Origin: WVZH01 sp034430425
GTDB lineage: Bacteria > Chloroflexota > Anaerolineae > Anaerolineales > E44-bin32
DNA length: 29,727 nucleotides
Assembly (NCBI GenBank): GCA_034430425.1
Contig: DAOUEK010000050.1
Coordinates: 1-29,727, forward strand
Reading direction: 5' to 3'
The notes beneath the pieces were generated by a model. It was not told the origin of the DNA and made no database searches. It was given only the letters and a program-made list of their open reading frames with translations. Shown here in pieces: positions 8,826 through 16,249 of the stretch (its first letter is position 1; every line of letters starts with the position of its first letter). A program made the position numbers and the translations under genes.

Positions 8826-9518
8826 ATGCACAACGTCAAACGCTGGGCAAGCGTGGTTCTCTTCGCTGCTGCTTTCGCCTGGGTTGAAGCGGCAGCGGTG
8901 ACCTACCTGCGCGTGCACATCGGCCGCGTCGAACCCTACCAGGCCGATCCACTCCCGATCACAAATTCACTCGGGCAGATCGAATTGGTTCGCGAGCTGG
9001 CCACGTTAATCATGCTGCTTTCGATCGGCCACCTGGCCGGCCGCGACCGCCGCACCCGGCTCGCATATGCCATCCTGGCCTTCGGAGCCTGGGATATCTT
9101 TTATTACCTGTTTCTCCGCATACAGCTCGGCTGGCCACGCACACTTACCGATTGGGATGTGCTCTTCCTGCTTCCGCTGCCCTGGTGGGGCCCTGTGATC
9201 GCGCCGATGATCATTGCCGTGATCCTGGCTTTCGCCAGCTCCCTGATCGCCCTGTTCGATAGAACAGACTTTCAGCTCTGTCCCACTTCGAAGGCCTGGC
9301 TGCTTTTCATCCCGGGAGCGTTTCTGGCATTGATCGTCTTCATGCAGGATGCCCTGCGCGCCCTGCCCCACGGCGAAGAAGCGGTCAGAGCTGCGCTGCC
9401 CACCTCCTTCGCCTGGCCGTTCTTCGGTTTGGCGCTGCTGCTCATGTCCGCGCCCATCGTGGACCTGCTCATGCAGATTCGCAGCGCTGAATCTTCATCA
9501 CGCTCCAGAGCGGCGTGA
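8826..9518 (+). CDS. membrane protein overlapping uppS, unknown function
   Basis: A 230-residue hydrophobic protein from the ATG at 8826 (MHNVKRWASVVLFAAAF). AGGAG is 6 bases upstream; an in-frame GTG at 8796 has no such site. Six or so membrane helices are visible: about 8-25, 55-72, 80-103, 120-150, 163-182 and 200-218. No transporter or enzyme motif is recognised; the loop with GWPRTLTDWDVLFLLPLPWW between helices is rich in aromatics. Its stop codon overlaps the GTG of uppS (GTGA), so the two are probably translationally coupled. Coupling with undecaprenyl diphosphate synthase suggests, without proof, a role in polyprenyl lipid or envelope metabolism. Confidence 0.82.
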   Translation: MHNVKRWASVVLFAAAFAWVEAAAVTYLRVHIGRVEPYQADPLPITNSLGQIELVRELATLIMLLSIGHLAGRDRRTRLAYAILAFGAWDIFYYLFLRIQLGWPRTLTDWDVLFLLPLPWWGPVIAPMIIAVILAFASSLIALFDRTDFQLCPTSKAWLLFIPGAFLALIVFMQDALRALPHGEEAVRAALPTSFAWPFFGLALLLMSAPIVDLLMQIRSAESSSRSRAA

Positions 9519-10264
9519 ACGACACGGGAAAACTCATGGTCGACACACTGACGGAAGATCCAAGACTACTCCACACGTCCATCCAAACCTTGCCCCAACA
9601 CATCGGCATCATCATGGACGGCAACGGGCGCTGGGCGCGCGCCCGCGGTCTGCCGCGGCACGCCGGACACCGCGCCGGCGTCGAGAATCTACGTCGCGTC
9701 ATCCGTGCCGTAGGTGAACTTGGTATTGGTCACCTGACGATTTACGCTTTTTCCACCGAGAATTGGAAGCGTCCAAAGGGAGAAGTTAGACGCTTGATCG
9801 CCCTCATCGACCCCTTTCTGGAACGCGAGCTGCCCGAACTCCATCAAGAAGGCGTCCAATTACGACACCTGGGGAATCTGGATGGTCTGCCGCGTTCCAC
9901 GCAGCGCAACGTACGCAAAGCGCTCGAACTTACCCGCGACAACCGCAACCTGATTCTCAACATCGCTTTCAACTATGGGGGACGTGCGGAGCTTGCCAAT
10001 GCCATCCGCCAGATCCTGCAGGAAGGATTTCCCGTACCTTCCATTTCCGAGACGCTCGTCGAACGGCACTTATACACCGCCGGTCAGCCCCATCCGGATC
10101 TGATCATACGCACAGCGGGAGAGAAGCGTCTCTCCAATTTCTTACTCTGGCAGAGCACAGGTGCCATGTTATACGCCACCAGAGCGTACTGGCCGGATTT
10201 CGATGAAGATGAATTGATGCGCGCACTACAGTATTTCCGCTGTCACTTCCAAGGAAATGAATAA
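9515..10264 (+). CDS. uppS: isoprenyl transferase (undecaprenyl diphosphate synthase)
   Basis: A 249-residue cis-prenyltransferase, normal length for the family. It adds isopentenyl diphosphate units to farnesyl diphosphate with cis geometry to make the long polyprenyl carrier for cell-wall and glycan synthesis. Signature motifs are intact: HIGIIMDGNGRWA (Asp35 is the catalytic, Mg2+-binding aspartate), AFSTENWKRP at 78-87, the FNYGGRAE stretch at 152-159, and RTAGEKRLSNFLLWQ at 199-213, where the usual RT(S/G)GE has Ala. The listed GTG start overlaps the upstream stop; an ATG at 9536 (MVDTLTED) is possible because conservation begins only at about residue 27. The stop overlaps the ATG of the next reading frame. 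Confidence 0.95.
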   Translation: MNDTGKLMVDTLTEDPRLLHTSIQTLPQHIGIIMDGNGRWARARGLPRHAGHRAGVENLRRVIRAVGELGIGHLTIYAFSTENWKRPKGEVRRLIALIDPFLERELPELHQEGVQLRHLGNLDGLPRSTQRNVRKALELTRDNRNLILNIAFNYGGRAELANAIRQILQEGFPVPSISETLVERHLYTAGQPHPDLIIRTAGEKRLSNFLLWQSTGAMLYATRAYWPDFDEDELMRALQYFRCHFQGNE

Positions 10265-10748
10265 TGAGCAGGCGCAAATGGCTATTGATTTTCGCATTGA
10301 TCCTAATTCTGGTCTGTATCCTTGGTGCTGTGGCAACTCATGGATTTTTATGGTCCTTCCAAGAAATGACATATCGCCGGTTGCTTAGATCACTTCCAGA
10401 ACCATCCGGCTGGAAGCCAGAAACTAATATACTAGATACATCTGCTATTCACCATTAGGGTTTCGGAATTTTGATGTGAATGGTCAATATTGCGAAGTGA
10501 TCGAGTTTTTCGAGAGTGAACTTCCCCTGACGGACTGGCATATATTGACGTATGAGGAAGATGCCATGACCCCAAAAAATGATTACTACATCCTTGAGAC
10601 AAGAATCGACTTGTCATATCAAGAGAGATATTGTCTCAGAATATTTATTGGAACAAAGGCGAACAATTTAGGGGTCCAAATGGATGAAAGAGTGTGGTTC
10701 TATGCAACTATCAAGGAGAAAGAGGATGCTTCCTGTAGCTTCTGGTAA
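10264..10748 (+). pseudogene. small membrane-anchored protein interrupted by a frameshift
   Basis: Two frames appear to be halves of one gene. The first (10264-10458, ATG overlapping the uppS stop) encodes MSRRKWLLIFALILILV plus further hydrophobic residues, an N-terminal membrane anchor or signal, then SLPEPSGWKPETNI. The second frame is open from 10428 and reads YSPLGFRNFDVNGQYCEVIEF and onward to 10748, ending ASCSFW; it has no good start of its own (a GTG at 10476 without a ribosome site). A single-base change between about 10428 and 10456 would join them into a roughly 160-residue exported or anchored domain. This could be a real inactivating mutation or a sequencing or assembly error. 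The stretch is clearly more AT-rich than its neighbours. No family recognised. Confidence 0.6.
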
Positions 10749-10823
10749 TTAAACTAGCGTGCGCCTTGGCCACCTGCACTTTGATTTATCCAGTGGCAAT
10801 AAACTCTCTTCCCATAATCAAGA

Positions 10824-10854
10824 AAATCACCCCAGGTAATACCTGGGGTGATTT
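10824..10854. terminator. bidirectional hairpin terminator between the uppS operon and degV
   Basis: A perfect 13-base-pair stem (AAATCACCCCAGG with CCTGGGGTGATTT) and a 5-base loop TAATA, whose ends can also pair. The AT-rich arm ends give T-rich tails in both directions, fitting convergent transcripts from the uppS side and degV. Confidence 0.75.
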
Positions 10855-10905
10855 CAATTATGAAGGATTAATCGCTACTTCATCCTGCTTCCTCCAACAG
10901 CCAAT

Positions 10906-11760
10906 TCAATCACTCGTTACAAACGACACCCCCACCAACCCGGCGCCTGAATGCACGGAGAGGCCGGCCGACATCTCGGCCAGCAGGATATCCTGCGGAC
11001 AATCCATGCTCGTGCGCAGTTGAGCTTCGAATTGCCTCGCAGCTTCTGCCGCAGTGACGTGGATGATCGCCATGCGTTCGATCGACTTTCCGGCAGCACC
11101 TTCCACAGTGAGTTCGATCACGCGCTCGAACGCCTTTCCCTGCGTGCGTACACGCTCCAGCAGATCCAGCTTTCCGTCCTGAATAGTGAGGATCGGCTTT
11201 ACGTTGAGTACATTGGCGATCCCCGCCGCAACGTGTCCCACACGGCCACTCATCGCCAGATACTTCAACGTCGCCAGGGCGGCAAACAGCTGCGAGCGCG
11301 CTCCCACATCCTGCGCACAGGCGATGACCTCTTCCTTGGAAGCCCCATCTGCAGCGGCTTCTGCGGCAGCCAACGCCATGAAACCCTGGCTCATGCTCAA
11401 CGTGCGCGTATCGACGACAGCAATGTCCTTCCCCGGCATTGAATCGCGTGCCGTGCACGCCGCGCTGTAGATAGCGCTCACCTCGCTGCTCACGCAGAAA
11501 CAGATCACCGTGTCGGCGCCCCCATCCATCACATCTTGAAAGGTCTGCATGAAGACACCGGGCGCAGGCGCCGAAGTCGTCGGCAATGCGCCTTCCCGAT
11601 CGATGCGCTCAAACAGCGCTGCATCGTCGATATCCACGCTGGTGCAAAACGTTTCCTCCCCGAAATGGACATTCACGGGAACCTGTACGATATTCCATTT
11701 TGCGGCCACTGCCTGGGGCAAACTGGCGTCGCTGTCGGTGACGATCGCAATTTTCGGCAC
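10906..11760 (-). CDS. DegV family protein (fatty-acid-binding)
   Basis: 284 residues, usual for DegV. Family members bind a fatty acid and, in Firmicutes, present it to a fatty-acid kinase (FakB/FakA). The N-terminus KIAIVTDSDASLP, the DTRTLSMSQG stretch and KYLAMSGRVG followed by NVLNVKPILTIQDGKL are typical. The loop usually written TSQP reads TTSAPAPGVF, an A in place of Q. The start chosen is the GTG at 11760 (VPKIAIV), placed 5 bases after GGAGGAGGAG; frames further upstream would translate the ribosome site itself. No fakA-like kinase is present in the window. Divergent from the LytTR fusion gene. Confidence 0.9.
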   Translation of the reverse strand: MPKIAIVTDSDASLPQAVAAKWNIVQVPVNVHFGEETFCTSVDIDDAALFERIDREGALPTTSAPAPGVFMQTFQDVMDGGADTVICFCVSSEVSAIYSAACTARDSMPGKDIAVVDTRTLSMSQGFMALAAAEAAADGASKEEVIACAQDVGARSQLFAALATLKYLAMSGRVGHVAAGIANVLNVKPILTIQDGKLDLLERVRTQGKAFERVIELTVEGAAGKSIERMAIIHVTAAEAARQFEAQLRTSMDCPQDILLAEMSAGLSVHSGAGLVGVSFVTSD

Positions 11761-11870
11761 GTTCTCCTCCTCCATACTCATCGTTGATGACAACACCAAA
11801 TCAGAGTAGTAGATGCCGCACGTTTATTCCTTCTTGGTAAAATGACGCTAGAATCAGGACACCATCCGAA

Positions 11871-11882
11871 GCTGTTAACAGC
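11871..11882. promoter_or_regulatory. perfect 12-bp palindrome just before the LytTR-fusion start codon
   Basis: GCTGTTAACAGC ends one base before the ATG at 11884. A TAGAAT box lies at 11849-11854, so the palindrome would lie in the leader about 10 bases into the transcript. Because the gene encodes a DNA-binding protein and lacks a normal ribosome site, an autoregulatory operator is plausible. Chance occurrence cannot be excluded. Confidence 0.35.
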
Positions 11883-11883
11883 C

Positions 11884-12879
11884 ATGATTGAAATCAAAAA
11901 CCTGCAAAAAACCACAGGGCAGCGCACAACGGTCGACATCTCGCTGTTAAAGATCATCCCCGGCCAGGTTGTGGGGCTGGTCGGACCCGCAGGCAGTGGA
12001 AAAAGCGAACTACTTGCCATGCTGACGGGTAAATCGCGGCCATCCACAGGCACGCTGCGGGTAGCAGATCTCGACCCCGTCGCCGATCACCAAGAGTACA
12101 GCCGAAGAGTCGGCTTCCTCTTCGCCGAAGATGGGCTTTACCAGCAGCGTTCACCCTTCGCCAACCTGCAGTTCCACGGCAAACTGCACGGCCTGTCAAA
12201 ATCCAAGGTGCAGGAAACCCTGGGTCGAGTGGGACTCGCCGATCATGGCAAATCCAAATTGGACAAGCTTTCATCCAGCCTCAAACGCCGCCTGGCTTTC
12301 GGTCGTGCTATCCTGCACGACCCGGAAGCCTTGATCCTGGAAGAGCCGTTTGCCCGCTGCGACAAATCCTCGATCGACTTGCTCTCAAATTTGATTCGCA
12401 CCCTCGCCGAGCGCGGGGCAGCGGTGCTTATCCTGGCAGACGACAGCACGCTGCTCGAACCGATTTGTGACACGATCCATACACTCAATGAGGGACGTAT
12501 CCAGTCGACACGCAAACCGGGAGAATCACGTGAAACGAGTTTGCCCTTCAAAATCCCGGTTAAGCTGGAGGGGCGGGTCGCCCTGATCAATCCCGCCGAC
12601 ATCATCTACGCCGACGCCGAAGAAGGACGAGCCGATCTTCACACCACCGATGGCGAGACTCTGCCCACGCAATTCACGCTCTCCGAACTCGAAGTGCGCC
12701 TGGCTCGCAGCGGATTCTTTCGTGCCCACCGCGGCTACCTGGTCAATTTGCAGCACGTAACGGAAGTGATTCCCTTCACGCGCAACAGCTTTTCCCTGCG
12801 CCTCGACGATTCGGAAGCCACACTGATCCCCCTCAGCAAAACCGCCGCTGCCGAACTTAAAGACTTGCTTGGATATTAA
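11884..12879 (+). CDS. degenerate ABC ATPase fused to a LytTR DNA-binding domain
   Basis: A 331-residue fusion. Residues 1-215 follow the ABC ATPase fold: Walker A GPAGSGKS (34-41), then LSSSLKRRL (129-137) where the LSGGQ signature should be, and LILEEP (150-155), a Walker B whose Asp is replaced by Glu. The switch-histidine position reads LILADDST, with no His. Residues about 230-331 are a LytTR domain (ALINPADIIYADAEEGRADL, then FFRAHRGYLVNLQHV and IPLSKTAA), a beta-type DNA-binding fold found in AgrA/LytR regulators. It may bind ATP without cycling as a transporter motor and act as a one-component regulator of the adjoining transporter. The ATG at 11884 begins the ABC homology (MIEIKNLQK); the in-frame ATG at 11842 precedes a likely promoter box. 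No ribosome site is clear at either. Confidence 0.88.
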   Translation: MIEIKNLQKTTGQRTTVDISLLKIIPGQVVGLVGPAGSGKSELLAMLTGKSRPSTGTLRVADLDPVADHQEYSRRVGFLFAEDGLYQQRSPFANLQFHGKLHGLSKSKVQETLGRVGLADHGKSKLDKLSSSLKRRLAFGRAILHDPEALILEEPFARCDKSSIDLLSNLIRTLAERGAAVLILADDSTLLEPICDTIHTLNEGRIQSTRKPGESRETSLPFKIPVKLEGRVALINPADIIYADAEEGRADLHTTDGETLPTQFTLSELEVRLARSGFFRAHRGYLVNLQHVTEVIPFTRNSFSLRLDDSEATLIPLSKTAAAELKDLLGY

Positions 12880-13033
12880 TTCGGACACATAGATTGTGAA
12901 AACTCCGCTTCGCATTAACACAATTTTGTCCAAATCGGGCTGTTTCTGCTGAATTTCACCGCATTTTTACGCTCCATTGAACCCTGACCGGGCGCCATTC
13001 GTCTTCGAAAATCCGCCGTTCGGCAGTTTTTTA

Positions 13034-13079
13034 TTGCAGTGCCCTCGAAATATATATATCGTTGGGACAAATCCAAACG
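13034..13079 (+). promoter_or_regulatory. promoter and operator-like inverted repeat before the ABC exporter genes
   Basis: TTGCAG (13034-13039) is followed by the alternating TA run at 13051-13059, which can serve as -10. Directly after it lies an imperfect inverted repeat, CGTTGGGA (13060-13067) and TCCAAACG (13072-13079), matching at 7 of 8 pairs. ATCGTTGGG (13058-13066) fits the recalled LytTR site pattern (WMMGTTNRK) at 8 of 9 positions. A related TTTTGTCCAAAT lies in opposite orientation near 12933. The rest of 12880-13126 shows no gene; a weak hairpin followed by six T near 13010-13032 could end the LytTR gene. Confidence 0.4.
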
Positions 13080-13126
13080 TTGCCCGAAGTAATCCAATCG
13101 TATCCGGCGGTTAGGAGTTACACTCA

Positions 13127-13855
13127 ATGAAAGCGATTCAAGTCAATGACCTGCACCGTTATTACAACGGCGTGAAAGCCGTGCAGGGTATCAGATTCGA
13201 CGTCGAGTACGGCGAAATCTTCGGATTTCTAGGCCCCAACGGTGCCGGAAAATCGACGACCATCAAAGTCCTCACCGGACAACTGCGGCCGACCTCCGGC
13301 TCTGCCCAGGTCGTCGGCTGCGACGTTGTGGAGCAGCGCCAGCAGTTGAAACCGCAGATCGGCGTGGTTTTCGAGTATCAGAATCTATACGAACGGCTCT
13401 CAGCGAAAGACAATCTGCAATTTTCTGCACGATTGTACGGTGTATCAAAAAGTCGGGTCAATGAGACCTTAGAACAAGTCGGCCTGCTGGATCGGGCGAA
13501 GGACAAAATCAAGACCTACTCCAACGGCATGAAGCAGCGATTGCTGATTGCCCGGGCGTTGTTACATCAACCCAAGGTGCTCTTCCTGGACGAGCCGACG
13601 CGAGGCCTGGATCCGGGTGTGGCGCGCGGGATTCGTAAAATCGTGGAGCAGCTCTCGAATCAAGGCGTGACCGTATTCCTCACCACGCACTATATGGAGG
13701 AAGCCGACCGCTTGAGCGACCGCGTGGCGATCATCCACAAGGGCAAGATCGTGGCCATCGACACACCGGCTGCGCTCAAAGCGGAACACGGTGAAAGCCA
13801 AAACGCCACGCTGGAAGACGTCTTTATCAAACTCACCGGAAATGAACTATATTGA
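13127..13855 (+). CDS. ABC transporter ATP-binding protein (ABC-2 exporter type)
   Basis: A 242-residue ATPase with all functional motifs: Walker A GPNGAGKS (36-43), a Q-loop region VVFEYQNLYERLS, signature YSNGMKQR (131-138), Walker B VLFLDEP (151-157), D-loop GLD and the switch His188 in LTTHYMEEAD. The family energises ABC-2 exporters for drugs, lipids or ions (for example NatA or LnrL-type). ATG start with AGGAG 9 bases upstream. It precedes three ABC-2 permease genes on the same strand and is their obvious motor. The intact motifs contrast with the decayed ones of the LytTR fusion just upstream. Substrate unknown. Confidence 0.95.
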   Translation: MKAIQVNDLHRYYNGVKAVQGIRFDVEYGEIFGFLGPNGAGKSTTIKVLTGQLRPTSGSAQVVGCDVVEQRQQLKPQIGVVFEYQNLYERLSAKDNLQFSARLYGVSKSRVNETLEQVGLLDRAKDKIKTYSNGMKQRLLIARALLHQPKVLFLDEPTRGLDPGVARGIRKIVEQLSNQGVTVFLTTHYMEEADRLSDRVAIIHKGKIVAIDTPAALKAEHGESQNATLEDVFIKLTGNELY

Positions 13856-13935
13856 TCGGGCAGAATTGTAAACCATGCAGAAAGTCGTGTTCTACTTATT
13901 TACTATGAAATTCCTGCGTAGAAAGGATTGATCCA

Positions 13936-15030
13936 ATGGCTAGCCAAAACAATATAGGCACGAAGGTCTCGAAGTGGCAGCTGATCTGGACCATCGCAAG
14001 CAAGGACCTTATCGACGGACTTAAACGCCGTCAAATGCTGAACTATATACTCACGATCATCTTCCTGTTGGTGCTGTACCGCTTCTTGCCCATCATCGGA
14101 AACGCCGACGCGCCGCCGCTGCTGGTGGTATTCGACGGCGGCAAATCGGAACTGATGCAGAGCCTCGAACTCAGCGAAGCCGTCCAATTGCGCACCTCCG
14201 AGTCCTACGATGACTTGCTGTATCAGGTGGGAACCGAAGACCGCAACACAATGGGCCTGGTCCTGCCGGTAGATTTCGACCAGCGCGCAGGCAACAGCGA
14301 AACGATCGAGTTGCAGGCTTATATCGATCATTGGGTGAGCAGCGAAGACGAAACCGCCATGAAGACGGGTATCGAAGCCGAGATTGCCAGATTGTCAGGC
14401 ACGTCCATCGACATTCGCATTGAACGGGACTACCTGACGCAGCCGGACAGCGCCTTCTCCTTTTACATCGCCTTCGGACTTTTGATCGTGATATGGATGA
14501 TGGGCATGATGGTCACCCCACAACTCATCGTCGAGGAGAAAACCAACCGCACCATCGACGCCTTGCGGGTCTCCCCCATCACGATGGCAGAACTGCTGAT
14601 CGGGAAAGTATTGGTCGGAGCCGCGTACTGCATCCTGATGAGCAGCGTGGTTTTGGTTACCTACGGCAGCTTCGTGCTGCATTGGTGGGCCATGGCCGGT
14701 GCGATCATCTGTGGGACTTTTTTCATCGTATCTATCGGTATGCTCCTGGGCATCAAAATCAACGATGCGCGCCAGATCAATCTGTGGACCTTCATCATAT
14801 TTCAACCGCTGCTCATCAGTATGATTCTGGGCATCTTTGAGGCCGTCTCCCCGGGACTGCGGGCTGCCATGCGCTGGTTGCCCACGGTTGCCATGGGCAA
14901 CGCCGCGGCACAGTCCATCGCTGCCAGCGTGGATTTGGCTGCATATCTGCAATCCCTGCTCATCATGATCGTGTGGGGTCTGGCCTTTTTCCTGATCGAC
15001 GCCTGGCTCCTGCGACGCATGGAACAGTAG
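13936..15030 (+). CDS. ABC-2 type permease (first of three paralogues)
   Basis: 364 residues. A cytosolic N-terminus with WTIASKDLIDGLKRRQM leads into helix 1 (about 34-50), then an extracytoplasmic domain of about 120 residues (55-172), then five helices from about 175 to the end. The cytosolic coupling segment reads VEEKTNRTIDALRVSP. This is the ABC2_membrane_3 layout of drug and lipid exporters. ATG start behind AAAGGA. It shares the IASKD N-terminal motif and the coupling segment with the next two genes, so the three arose by duplication. 80 bases separate it from the ATPase gene. Confidence 0.92.
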   Translation: MASQNNIGTKVSKWQLIWTIASKDLIDGLKRRQMLNYILTIIFLLVLYRFLPIIGNADAPPLLVVFDGGKSELMQSLELSEAVQLRTSESYDDLLYQVGTEDRNTMGLVLPVDFDQRAGNSETIELQAYIDHWVSSEDETAMKTGIEAEIARLSGTSIDIRIERDYLTQPDSAFSFYIAFGLLIVIWMMGMMVTPQLIVEEKTNRTIDALRVSPITMAELLIGKVLVGAAYCILMSSVVLVTYGSFVLHWWAMAGAIICGTFFIVSIGMLLGIKINDARQINLWTFIIFQPLLISMILGIFEAVSPGLRAAMRWLPTVAMGNAAAQSIAASVDLAAYLQSLLIMIVWGLAFFLIDAWLLRRMEQ

Positions 15031-15098
15031 AACACGAACGAGATATGCTCTGGTTCGAGAGCACACGTATGACCGTTCCCGACACAAGGAAGGATCGA

Positions 15099-16199
15099 AT
15101 GCCGAACAAAAACAAGTCGTCAATAGAATGGATACGCATCGTGCTGTCCATAGCCAGCAAAGATATTTTGGATGCCTTTAAAAATCGCCTGACCATATCG
15201 ATCATCTTGGGTGTGGGCATGATCGTGCTTTCCGGGCAACTGCTGCCGCTGGTGATGAAACTGCGTCCCGAGCAGCGGGCATATATGTTCGACGAATCGG
15301 GATCGACCTTCGTACAGGAACACCGCCAGGGGGACGGATTCCGGCTCATCCCCATTTCTTCCCTGGAAGCCATGCAAGAACAGGTCGCTGCAGCTTCGAG
15401 CAGCTCTATCGGCCTGGTGCTGCCACAAGATTTCCTCGAAAAGCTGGAAGGACAAGCTCCGGTCGAACTGCAGGCGTACTACGCGCACGCCATGTGCGGA
15501 AAGCCAGTCAAGGAATCCATGGACTTCTTTACTGATCAACTCAGCGAGATACTGGAACGGTCGGTTAGCCTTTCCTGGGAAGGCAACGTGGTCTATCCCT
15601 CGTTGAAATCGGGGGGACATCCTTTCATGGTCAGCATATCGCTGGTCGTGGCGACACTCACCATCGGTATGGCACTCGTTCCGCTGCTGATGATCGAAGA
15701 GAAAGAACGCCACACGATGGAAGCGCTGCTGGTCTCGCCCGCCAGCTACGGGCAGATCGTCGTCGGGAAGGCCTTGTCGGGGTTGTTTTACTGTTTCCTC
15801 GCCGTGGCAGTGGTCTACACGCTGAACGTCCGTTTACTGGCCAATGGATGGCTTGCGCTGCTGGCCGTGCTGGCGGCCGCCTTGTTCACCGTTTCGTTGG
15901 GACTGCTCTTCGGTGTGTTCTTCGAGCAGCAGGCGAGCATGAACATGGTCATGGGTTTGACCCTGATGCTCCTGATGGTGCCCGTGATCCTGGCCGCAAC
16001 CTCCACAGCCAATTATCCACCACTGCTGCAAACCATCCTGCCCTGGCTGCCTTCGGTCGCCATGGTCGAGCTCTTCAGCGCTTCGTTCTCGCAAACACTC
16101 GATGGGGGAACGCTGCTGGTTAACTTAAGCATCCTTGTTGGGTTGGCGCTGCTGCTCTTACTGCTGGTAACCGCACGCGTACGCCGGATGGACCATTAA
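15099..16199 (+). CDS. ABC-2 type permease (second of three paralogues)
   Basis: 366 residues from the ATG at 15099 (MPNKNKSSIEWIRI), which has AAGGAAGG about 5 bases upstream; the frame is open 42 codons earlier, but that part overlaps the end of the first permease. Layout: LSIASKDILDAFKNRL near the N-terminus, one helix, an extracytoplasmic domain of about 140 residues, then five helices. The coupling segment is IEEKERHTMEALLVSPASYG. Probably forms the membrane channel with one or both neighbouring permeases and the ATPase at 13127. Confidence 0.92.
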   Translation: MPNKNKSSIEWIRIVLSIASKDILDAFKNRLTISIILGVGMIVLSGQLLPLVMKLRPEQRAYMFDESGSTFVQEHRQGDGFRLIPISSLEAMQEQVAAASSSSIGLVLPQDFLEKLEGQAPVELQAYYAHAMCGKPVKESMDFFTDQLSEILERSVSLSWEGNVVYPSLKSGGHPFMVSISLVVATLTIGMALVPLLMIEEKERHTMEALLVSPASYGQIVVGKALSGLFYCFLAVAVVYTLNVRLLANGWLALLAVLAAALFTVSLGLLFGVFFEQQASMNMVMGLTLMLLMVPVILAATSTANYPPLLQTILPWLPSVAMVELFSASFSQTLDGGTLLVNLSILVGLALLLLLLVTARVRRMDH

Positions 16200-16249
16200 C
16201 AATATTCAAACGGAGTAATCCGTTATGGAATCAGGAGAGAAAACCACCC

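Noticed and set aside
8770..8826. Possible structured leader (GGTTTG pairing with CAAAC) before the membrane protein upstream of uppS
   Set aside because: Pairing is short and bulged, and the sequence matches no riboswitch class I know.
11842..11883. N-terminal extension of the ABC-LytTR protein from the ATG at 11842
   Set aside because: The extra 14 residues (MTLESGHHPKLLTA) precede the ABC homology, have no ribosome site and contain a probable -10 box.
12915..13127. 70-residue minus-strand frame upstream of the ABC ATPase gene
   Set aside because: It covers the AT-rich promoter and operator region and has no start signal or recognisable sequence.
13875..13931. 18-residue frame between the ATPase and first permease (MQKVVFYLFTMKF)
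   Set aside because: No ribosome site of its own; its end contains the ribosome site of the permease gene.
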